Shown piece after piece: positions 1-7,302 of a stretch of DNA of 11,124 nucleotides. The stretch spans positions 1 through 11,124 of the forward strand of contig JALLBK010000537.1 in assembly GCA_036940085.1 (NCBI GenBank). The letters run 5' to 3'. A program made the position numbers and the translations under genes. The notes under the pieces were generated by a model. It had not been told where the DNA came from, did no database searches, and worked only from the letters and a program-made list of their open reading frames with translations. How positions within the stretch are numbered: position 1 is the first letter of the stretch; each line of letters begins with the position of its first letter. Origin of the DNA: Discostella pseudostelligera (taxonomy: Eukaryota > Bacillariophyta > Thalassiosirophyceae > Thalassiosirales > Thalassiosiraceae).

Positions 1-38
1 TTTGGTCATTGAAATTGAAATTATCACAATCGTTTTGA

Positions 39-2252
39 ATGGGGAACACACCGCCCACTTCTCAATTTGTCAATGGCGACGAGGCCTCTGGGTGGCTATT
101 TAATCTACTCGACTTCTGCGACACGCGAACAAGATCAAATTGCCTCTTGCTCACGCAGAGGTACTGCAAAATTCTATCGAGTGATGCATCGTTTCGATGG
201 CGTTTAGAACGGCTTCACGTTGAAAAGGGTGTGTATTTCCCAAATGAACTCCCTACCAATCACTCTTGGAAATCACTGCACCTTGAGCTTCATAAGGAGC
301 ATCGAATTTGGGATGCAGATGATTTTGATTCCGGAAACACAACTGCTAAAGATGAAGAGGAAAAATTTAACATATCAGTCTACGCAAGGTTCAAGCCCCT
401 TTCTGCGAGCCATAATCAAGTTGGGCGCAGTATAACTCTTCCCCTCCACCAACGACTTGCTTTGATCCGAATCGACAAAAGCCTCGATTCGAATAAGGAT
501 GCGTTGCAAGTTTTAAAAGACCAGGGAGCCTGGTTCAAGGAACGATGGGATGAGATAGAAAAGGACTCATGCGGTAATGTTGATACCACACGCAATGTTG
601 AGATGCCGGAGATATCCTCTGGAGTGAAGAAAATAGACGTGAAAAATGCTCGAGTAGTTGTCTTGGACCCAACCAAAGGTCTTCAAGAATATCAGTTCGA
701 CGGCGTGATGAACGATGATATTTCACAAAAGGATGTGTACGATTTATCAACTCGTGGTCTGGTGTGTGATCTTATCAATGGAGTGAGCGCCACCTGTATA
801 GTGTATGGACAAACAGGATCAGGTGAGGATGACAAACAACAACTGCCGCTGCTGCTTCTACTACGAATAATTTCATCCAGATTCATTCACCATTGGGCGG
901 AAAATTCCAATTTTTCAGGTAAAACATTCACTATGTTCGGAGCACCAGAAATGCGAAGCTCGTCCTCCAATCTCAGTGGCATCATCCCTCAGGCATGTTC
1001 TGAGATCATGTCAGCGGTACGATATCGCAAGGACTCATTAAACCTTGACATCGAATGCACAGTTTCGGTTAGTTTTGTGGAAATTTTCGGCAATGATATT
1101 CTTGATTTGCTAGGACGGGGTAGGAGATGCGGCACTAGCAAAGTCTCAGCACAGAGATGCATCTTGGATGGTAACGTTGAAGTTACAGTCGAGAGCATAG
1201 AGCATGTCATGCGATTGTTGAGAGAAGGTGAAGCTCAACGAAGAAAAGCGTCAACGGCAATGAACTCAAGATCATCTCGCGCTCATAGCATCTTTATTGT
1301 GTCTCTGAAGCAAAAGTGCATCAACTCCGGAAAGAGCATCCACAGCAAGTTGTTTTTGGCTGATCTTGGGGGCTGTGAGCAGACGAAAAAGAGTATACTC
1401 GATGCAGGCCAATCTAAGCACATGGAGGAGTTAGAGAGAAAAGATTCTAGAAACGAGTTACCGACATCTGATGCAGGAGAATCGAAGAATAGCGTGGGGT
1501 TTGTCAAGAGTGATCGAATGCGAGAGGCAGTGTATATAAATCTTGGCTTGATGTCGCTCAAATCCTGTGTAAAGGCTCTGTCCAGGGGGCGAGGATTACA
1601 CGTACCATACGCGAACAGCAAGCTTACGATGGTTCTTGCTTCAGGATTGGGGGGTAATAGCAAAACCTCAGTCATCGTGTGTGCTTGTCAGGAGGAACAG
1701 CATTCTTCTGAAACTATCAATGCACTCAAGTTTGGCCAATCATGCAGACAGGTTTCTTATGTGATTAGAACACAAGCGGACATGCTTGGCGACCTCATGA
1801 AAGATCTAGATGCAGACATTGCTGAGTGTGAAGAGCGTATTCGTAAGAATGAAAGATGGGTTGTTCAAGAGGAGAAGCGAACCGACACTCTAGCCGAGGA
1901 GGGTACGATGGAGGCTCAGGGGTCGGGTGGGGTTGAAGTGAAAAGGACAACTGTTCTTGTGGGAGCTGAAGATGATAGGAAGCTTCTGCATAGTTTACTT
2001 CTGAAGAAATCGCAACTTAGCGGTTCAGTCCGTGATGAAAACAAACGCAGCACCGTCGCGTCGAATAACTATGGTGGTAATGTTGGTTTTGGAAGTGCTC
2101 ACGAGTACGGATTAGGAAGTAAATTTGCTCCTGGTGACCAGAATGAGAACTACCGCTTCAATGAAGTACCTCGAGAAGATTCTGTTCCAGACACAGTACG
2201 ATTTTGCAAAGAAGAACCAAAGAACAATGCATACATGGGAATATCTGCATGA
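39..2252 (+). CDS. Divergent kinesin motor protein with F-box-like N-terminus (2 exons)
   Basis: Predicted microtubule-dependent ATPase; join(39..822, 919..2252), 705 aa. The start is firm: an in-frame TGA (36-38) directly precedes the ATG. Spliced residues: 16-82 resemble an F-box (L/F-rich helices, RYCKILSSD, W54, W77); 112-121 are motor strand beta1 (ISVYARFKPL); 257-264 the P-loop GQTGSGKT; 377-384 switch I NSRSSRAH; 410-415 switch II DLGGCE (usual DLAGSE; Gly and Glu kept); 489-498 HVPYANSKLT, the microtubule-binding helix; 505-516 LGGNSKTSVIVC. Residues about 545-590 are charged and probably coiled coil, followed by a conserved-looking VLVGAEDDRKLL segment and a disordered tail. There are two insertions compared with typical motors: about 55 extra residues after beta1 and about 30 after switch II, the latter carrying a DAGQSK/DAGESK repeat. 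It does not fit a named kinesin class I can recognise. Motor identity is very secure; subfamily and F-box are inference. It converges on the CBS gene. Confidence 0.95.
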   Translation: MGNTPPTSQFVNGDEASGWLFNLLDFCDTRTRSNCLLLTQRYCKILSSDASFRWRLERLHVEKGVYFPNELPTNHSWKSLHLELHKEHRIWDADDFDSGNTTAKDEEEKFNISVYARFKPLSASHNQVGRSITLPLHQRLALIRIDKSLDSNKDALQVLKDQGAWFKERWDEIEKDSCGNVDTTRNVEMPEISSGVKKIDVKNARVVVLDPTKGLQEYQFDGVMNDDISQKDVYDLSTRGLVCDLINGVSATCIVYGQTGSGEDDKQQLPLLLLLRIISSRFIHHWAENSNFSGKTFTMFGAPEMRSSSSNLSGIIPQACSEIMSAVRYRKDSLNLDIECTVSVSFVEIFGNDILDLLGRGRRCGTSKVSAQRCILDGNVEVTVESIEHVMRLLREGEAQRRKASTAMNSRSSRAHSIFIVSLKQKCINSGKSIHSKLFLADLGGCEQTKKSILDAGQSKHMEELERKDSRNELPTSDAGESKNSVGFVKSDRMREAVYINLGLMSLKSCVKALSRGRGLHVPYANSKLTMVLASGLGGNSKTSVIVCACQEEQHSSETINALKFGQSCRQVSYVIRTQADMLGDLMKDLDADIAECEERIRKNERWVVQEEKRTDTLAEEGTMEAQGSGGVEVKRTTVLVGAEDDRKLLHSLLLKKSQLSGSVRDENKRSTVASNNYGGNVGFGSAHEYGLGSKFAPGDQNENYRFNEVPREDSVPDTVRFCKEEPKNNAYMGISA
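823..918 (+). other. Stop-free 96-nt intron splitting the kinesin P-loop
   Basis: Donor TCAG|GTGAGG and acceptor TTTTTCAG|GT. Removal joins G822 to GT (919-920) as a Gly codon and rebuilds GQTGSGKTFTMFG; unspliced, the frame reads GQTGSGEDDK and the invariant Lys-Thr is displaced by 32 residues. Length is a multiple of three and no stop lies in frame, so a simple ORF search runs straight through it. Confidence 0.93.
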
Positions 2253-2337
2253 GCAATCATATCGTTCAATACTCTTATATTTGAACACTATAATATTAAT
2301 CACATTTAACAGTAACGCAGCAAGGACGAAAACGAAA
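2253..2337. other. Short convergent intergenic spacer (kinesin/CBS)
   Basis: Only 85 bp separate the two stop codons, so the 3' UTRs of the two genes very likely overlap or abut. The spacer is AT-rich with AATATTAAT but no canonical AATAAA on either strand. No RNA gene is visible. Confidence 0.6.
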
Positions 2338-4332
2338 TCAATCCTCCATTCCTTTACTAATGTACTCGAGTAGATCAATCCGTGTCACTATTCCGCTAAC
2401 AACACTCTTCGTTATGAAAGTCATTGTCTCCTTTTCTGACTCCGAACTTCTAGCACCTGCGTTGTCACTGTCTGAAGTGGGATGCTTTGTCTTGTGCCCA
2501 GCAAAACACCGCTGTTCGGTGACAACCAACGCTGATACGATTGTCCGGCGATGAATATTTTATCCGTGAGAGATGAGTGACACTTAAACGACGCGAGTAA
2601 ACGAGGAATGAGTAAGAACGCACCGTAAGCTTCAAAATCCAATGCAGATGCCAAGTCCGACAATGAGGAACCCACACCAAGCCGACGAAAGGTCTTGTAA
2701 ATCACGCCAGCATCGGCCACCGACGCATTTGGCTGAGCACGTCCACTGATGATCATCCTTGACATATTCCCTAAAAGTAGAAACCAAAAGGGTGGGTGAA
2801 TACTTTTGCGCACGATGATAACAGTGTTTGCGTGTATTGGGTCCTACCTTCCGTAACCACACCCAAGATATCTCCCTCCTCATCAATAACTGGCACCATA
2901 TCAAATCCTTCCCGTTTGAGCAATGCAATCGCATCCTTGCACTTCACTCCCGATGAGATCGTCAGGGGAGTATTCAATTCCAAATCACAAACTCGTTTCG
3001 TTGCCCACCAACTTCCATAATGTTTCTTCTTTATCACATCGCCATCGACAAAGTCGTGATTGATCATCCACTCATCACTCAGTGCCTTGGTCATGTAGTT
3101 TCGTACCGAATCAGGTAAGATTACTACACAATTCTGTCCCTCACCAAGGGACGATGCCGCCTCGATGGCAGCACTAACGGCAGCACCGGAGGATCCACCG
3201 CACAATAATCCCTCATCACGAATTAGTCGTCTCATCATGACTAGACTATCGACATCATTGGATTTGTACCATCTATCCACAAGCTTGCGATCCAACACAC
3301 CCGGGATAAAGTCATACCCAATGCCTTCGACATGATACGCTTGCAATCGACCTGGATCATTCAAACTATCCGGCAAGGCAAGTATGGAACCTACAGGATC
3401 GACACCTACAATGGTAACATTGGAATTCTGTTCACGTACTTTGGCCGCAATTCCGGAGATGGTACCGCCGGTACCTGCCCCGGCGACAATCATGTCAATT
3501 TTGCCATTGAGTTGTTGGAGTAATTCATTGGCAGTTCCATCGTAGTGTGCTAGTGGATTATCGTGATTGGCGTATTGATCGAGTATGTGAGAATTGGGTG
3601 TCTCGCGTTGGAGTTTGCGTGCTATCGAGATGTGGGAATCTGGCGCATCCTGATCAAACGAGGCAGAGAAAGATTCGATTTAGGTGTGACGACAAATGAC
3701 ATGAATTAATCATAGGTTTAGAACATAGATACTGACCCAAGCAGCTTCCGTGGGAGTTCTAACAATTTGAGCACTATGTTTGTATTGCAAAAATAATGAA
3801 ACGAGTTAGTTAGCCAAAAAGTCGATTGAATCAACAATTAAGCCAAAAACAGTCGAAACTGGCGATCTCACACTCACCCCAATGCTTTCAACACATCCAC
3901 CTTCTCCTTACTCATCTTCTCCGGCAAAACAATAATACATTTATACCCTCTCACCGCCGCACCCAAGGCTATACCAATGCCGGTATTTCCACTCGTCGGT
4001 TCAATCAAAGTGTCACCTGGCTTAATTCGACCTGCCTTCTCGGCGGCCTCAATCATTCGTAGTCCAATACGATCTTTGACAGAACCACCAGCATTGAAGA
4101 ATTCACATTTGGCAAAGAGATTGCATTTGAGTGAGGGAGGGATGACCTTGGTGAGTTTGACGAGGGGTGTATTCCCAATGGCCGAGAGGATGTTGTCGTA
4201 GGGTGGAGGACAGTAGGAGAGATTGGGGGATGGACCGGTCGATTCAGAGACGAATGATGGCGGCTCGTTGGTGCCGACGGCGGCGGCGGCTGTTGACTTG
4301 GAAGACTTAATGGTACTAGGCGTGCGAGCCAT
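2338..4332 (-). CDS. CBS: Cystathionine beta-synthase (5 exons)
   Basis: PLP enzyme condensing L-serine and L-homocysteine to cystathionine, the entry step of transsulfuration, probably cytosolic. Exons on the complement: 4332..3878, 3773..3737, 3649..2848, 2770..2624, 2531..2338; introns of 104, 87, 77 and 92 nt, all GT-AG; 544 aa. Seen: Schiff-base Lys86 in GGSVKDR; TSGNTG at 113-118; GTGGTISG at 223-230 for the cofactor phosphate; GGSSG at 315-319; and TEAAWDAPDSH across exons 2-3, typical of CBS. Residues about 385-540 form the C-terminal pair of CBS (Bateman) motifs, ending [11 protein letters not shown]; the second carries a Ser/Lys-rich insertion at about 490-520. The N-terminus lacks the heme-binding extension with Cys and His of animal CBS, so redox control through heme is unlikely; whether the Bateman pair responds to S-adenosylmethionine cannot be told. 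The start is the only in-frame ATG after a stop at 4408-4410. O-acetylserine sulfhydrylase is the main alternative but lacks this C-terminal module. Confidence 0.95.
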
Positions 4333-4341
4333 ACTGGTATT

Positions 4342-4342
<1 letters not shown>

Positions 4343-4372
<30 letters not shown>
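4343..4372. repeat. (TTG)10 microsatellite in probable CBS 5' UTR
   Basis: Ten perfect TTG units, read as CAA/AAC on the CBS sense strand, ending 10 bp before the CBS start codon. The stretch is open in the CBS frame (would be poly-Asn) but has no ATG ahead of it before a stop, so it is best taken as untranslated leader. Confidence 0.85.
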
Positions 4373-4373
<1 letters not shown>

Positions 4374-4544
4374 CGCTGCTGATTGCCAGAATGATGTTAT
4401 GAGAGGTTCACACTATGCAAATGTCGATGCCGACGATGGTGACATCCAGTCGTCATGGTGATGGTGCAGAACCAGACCTTTTTGGCTCTGTTCTGGTGGT
4501 GGTGGTGGATTCGGCGCGGATCGAGGAGATTCTCTTGCTTCCAA

Positions 4545-4713
4545 TTTCCCGCCATTGCCTTCGCGCCACAAATTTTCTCCTTCGCGCCAAAACATGGGCG
4601 GGAAGGGTGCGAAAATGGCGGGAAGACAACATTTGGCGAAGAAGAATTTGAAAATTGCGGCGAAAATGGCGGGAAGAAATTCTGTCAGTTTGCTAGCTTC
4701 ATCTCTTTCGCCA
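4545..4713. promoter_or_regulatory. Cluster of E2F/DP-like binding sites
   Basis: At least seven matches to the E2F-type consensus (TTTSSCGC or its complement) in 170 bp: TTTCCCGCCAT 4545-4555; TTCGCGCCA 4560-4568 and 4581-4589, within an 11-bp repeat CCTTCGCGCCA spaced 21 bp apart; ATGGGCGGGAAG 4594-4605; ATGGCGGGAAG 4615-4625 and 4666-4676, inside an 18-bp direct repeat (4609-4626, 4660-4677); TTTGGCGAAG 4632-4641; TTTCGCCA 4706-4713. The motif matches are seen; binding by E2F/DP and cell-cycle control are inferred from the known consensus in animals and plants. It could serve either flanking gene or both. Confidence 0.6.
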
Positions 4714-4848
4714 CGCGCGCGCCACACTCCATCCATCCAGCCACTCCACATGAAAATCATCCGACCATGACCATGCTACCGGTACTCTAGATCTAGAGAG
4801 AGAGACCTTGCACTTGCAGGACCATTGACAGAGTGCGACTGACGATCG

Positions 4849-4923
4849 ATGTATGGCGATGACAATGGCAGCTCACTACAACAACAGCATTATCGACCTA
4901 TCGACTTGTTCGTCCTCCGATGA
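4849..4923 (+). other. Possible overlapping upstream ORF of the RING gene
   Basis: An out-of-frame ATG lies four bases ahead of the RING start (ATGTATGG) and opens a 24-codon frame ending at TGA 4921-4923. If the transcript starts upstream, scanning ribosomes meet this ATG first. There is no evidence that it is translated. Confidence 0.25.
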
Positions 4924-6954
4924 TGAGGAGGACACAATATCATTTCATTGTGAACAACAACAACAACGACGACGACGACTAACGACCATGCCTAATCTAA
5001 CATCCACATCACCGTCACCATGTTTGAGGGGTGGTTATCGCCAACGATTACTTTCACTTCATCGTCATCGAAATGGAAATCACCATGCAGCGGCGTCATC
5101 CTCAGCAGCTGCAGCAGCAGCTTCAACTTCTTCTTCTGCCGCTGCAACAAGTGAACGTCGGGCGGAACGACCGGAGATCATCGAAATTTCGTCGTCACCA
5201 TCACTCTCTCCTTTGGACAGGACTACCAGTAGGACTACGAAGAAGATGTCATCGAGTGATAAGCAGCAGGCGCGGGCGCGGGCACGTCAATGGGCGGAGA
5301 ATAATCTAGCTTCCATGTCGTCATCGTCGTCGTCGCGGGCAAGAGTTGACAATGCTCCTACAGTTACAGCTGGTGTTGCAGCTCCGATTCAGAGGCATAT
5401 GTCATTGAGTGCCGCGAGGGATGAGGCGAGGGCACGGGCACGTCAATGGGCACAAGGCACAGCGGCTGCAAATGCTATTACTAGCAGTGGCAGTGGTCGT
5501 CAATTGGATTCGGAAGATGTGGAGGAGGAGGAAGATGACGATGACGATGATATTCCCGACGACCCCATGTCTGAATCATCCATGTCATCCGCCGAAGAAT
5601 CACCGNGATGACGATGACGATGATATTCCCGACGACCCCATGTCTGAATCATCCATGTCATCCGCCGAAGAATCACCGAGTCTTCATCCTCGTCAACAAC
5701 CATTTGCTCAGCCAGCAACTACAACAACTACTGCCACTACTGGCACCACCACTACGACAAGCGTCAGTTACAGTTGGGTGTCACGAGCACCGTCATCATC
5801 AACAACTCCATCCACCAATGTTAGTCTTCAACGTCAACAACCAACAATTCTTGCGCCACCGCCATCATCCCCATCATCACTGTCCGATACTTTCAGCCGC
5901 CATCAACAACTGTTCGATCAACAATTCAACGGGTTTGCTCAACAATTCAACGGAGCATCGTTTGTACGTCTTGGGAGTGGCAACCAAATCGCGCAATGGT
6001 CGTCGTCGCCATCTGTGCATCTCGAGTCGTTGCAACCGCAGCTTCGGTTGCATAATATTGATTCCATTCTAGCAACCGCCGCCGCCGCAACAGCAGAAGC
6101 AGAAGCAATAACCGCCGCAGCCGCAACAGCAACCGCGGCCGCCGTAAGACCAAACTGCGCCACCGCAAGAGCAACCGCAACTGCCGCCATCGCAAGAGCA
6201 AACTCCGCCACTTCAAGAGCAGCAGCATTTGAATCTTTACAGGANAACCGCAACTGCCGCCATCGCAAGAGCAAACTCCGCCACTTCAAGAGCAGCAGCA
6301 TTTGAATCTTTACAGGAGGAGGAAGAAGATAGCTTGGAGGACGAGGAGGATAGTTTGGACGATGATGATGACGAGAGCTCCACCGAATCGCGACGGGACC
6401 AAGAAGATGCACAGGTCTGGAGTTGCCCTCAATGCACTCTACACAATCCAATGTTCCATGTTCAATGCGACGCCTGCCAGTACGTTAATCGAACTCTAAT
6501 CCTTGGGACGGGGGTGGCATCGAGGCAACTGTCTTTTCATGCATCGTTTGGTGGTGGTGGTGGCGGCGGCGGTGGAGAGTGGGGAAGGGATCGAACTCGC
6601 GCTATTCCTCAGATGACAGCTATTCCCCAACGAATCAGACCTTTTAATCAACCGGCCCTCCAATCAGAAAACATGGGTTACGAACGGCTACTGGAAATCT
6701 TTGGAGATGGTAGTGAAAACATGCGTCGTGGCGCCTCCTCCAGTATTATTTCGGCATTGCCCTCCGTCAATATCGTAGACCCCGAACGTCAATTGCCTGA
6801 GGACAAGCGGGAGTGCTCAATTTGTCTTGAGGAATTTTGCGGAGGGGAAGTTAGGACGTCGTTGCCATGCCTCCACGGCTTTCACAGTGGTTGTGTAAAC
6901 CGCTGGCTACAGTCGAATGGCTCTTGCCCTGTCTGCAAGACTTCGGTTAGTTGA
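4853..6954 (+). CDS. RING-H2 and RanBP2-zinc-finger protein, STUbL-like, broken by assembly joins
   Basis: Likely E3 ubiquitin ligase, about 651 aa once the two artefactual duplications (72 bp plus one N each) are collapsed; as assembled, the frame shifts at both joins. Start chosen after an in-frame TGA at 4826-4828. Residues in the collapsed protein: hydrophobic cores I13-I-D-L16 followed by SSDDEED, and I109-I-E-I112 in EIIEISSS, both resembling SUMO-interacting motifs; a basic tract at 39-42; a duplicated ARARARQWA motif (about 140-148 and 192-200); an acidic tract 221-237; Thr/Ser/Pro/Gln- and Ala-rich linkers; a second acidic stretch 440-458; a RanBP2/NZF-type finger W474-x-C-x2-C..C490-x2-C493; a Gly run 518-526; and a C-terminal RING-H2 (C3H2C3), C607-x2-C to C643-x2-C646, with CLHGFH centre. 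No introns needed. RING and finger are secure; substrate and SUMO binding are inference. It shares a promoter region with CBS. Confidence 0.9.
5534..5678 (+). repeat. Unmerged 72-bp contig overlap around N at 5606 (assembly artefact)
   Basis: 5534-5605 and 5607-5678 are identical over 72 bp and separated by one N. Removing one copy plus the N (73 nt) joins the upstream frame (position mod 3 = 2) to the downstream frame (mod 3 = 0) exactly, with Pro251 followed by Ser252. The duplication encodes part of the acidic DDDDDDIPDDPMSES region. Confidence 0.95.
6173..6317 (+). repeat. Second unmerged 72-bp contig overlap around N at 6245 (assembly artefact)
   Basis: 6173-6244 and 6246-6317 are identical over 72 bp with one N between. 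Collapsing them again restores the reading frame, from mod 3 = 0 to mod 3 = 1, joining FESLQ to EEEEDSLED. The overlap is the same length as in the first join, as expected of a fixed k-mer overlap. Confidence 0.95.
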
Positions 6955-7302
6955 GTGAGAGCGCGGCATGCAGGATTTGTACCATATTATTATTATCTCG
7001 TTATCACCTCTATCTAGGCGATGGACGTGGGAAGACTGTTTCCAGTATTTCCTTTATCACATGATCCTATTATCTTCGCCGCCACGGGGTGTGCACTCGA
7101 GTAGAGAAGGCGTTTATCCCACATCTTTAGATTAGATATTGACCTAGAGTAACATTTAAGATAACTTTATTTCAAAACGTTAACAGATATGTACACCCGA
7201 TCTACAACAGATTTGACTTCACATCAGATCTGCGGGGTTTGGTGGGCTTCCAAGATTATTTCCTTTGACGGCAAAGTGGACCTGAACGACCACAGTAAAT
7301 CA
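6955..7302. other. Convergent intergenic region, RING/GT32 3' ends
   Basis: 348 bp between two stop codons. The left half follows the RING gene and contains ATTATTATTAT but no AATAAA on the plus strand. A plus-strand frame beginning at 7189 runs antisense into the GT32 gene and shows no protein character. Apart from a minus-strand polyadenylation-like signal I see nothing functional. Confidence 0.6.
7166..7171 (-). terminator. Candidate AATAAA polyadenylation signal for the GT32 gene
   Basis: The plus strand TTTATT reads AATAAA on the minus strand, 132-137 nt beyond the GT32 stop codon, in an AT-rich context. Use of this hexamer in the host is not established from this window. Confidence 0.35.

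Larger units (their letters stand above)
4333..4852. promoter_or_regulatory. Bidirectional promoter region between CBS and RING genes
   Basis: 520 bp between two head-to-head start codons. It holds the TTG microsatellite (CBS side), a GGTGGT-type run at about 4495-4508, a cluster of E2F-like sites in the middle, a perfect 14-bp palindrome CTCTAGATCTAGAG at 4785-4798 running into an AG-rich stretch, and two tiny ATG-stop ORFs (4750-4770 and 4767-4790) on the RING side. No clear TATA box. The ORFs open across this region have no recognisable protein features. Confidence 0.7.

Noticed and set aside
2421..2623. CBS reading straight through to the stop at 2421 without the last intron
   Set aside because: That would replace the second CBS motif with unrelated sequence; splicing 2623..2532 gives LDFEAYALVVTEQ and the expected [11 protein letters not shown] end.
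4413..4760. Minus-strand 115-codon ORF and overlapping plus-strand ORFs in the CBS/RING promoter
   Set aside because: Their translation mirrors the repeated E2F-like words and GGT runs; no domain, and the region lies between two strong gene starts.
5534..6317. Real tandem duplications, or the RING gene as a frameshifted pseudogene
   Set aside because: Both repeats are exact, both 72 bp, both centred on an N, and collapsing each restores the frame; an assembly artefact explains all of this.
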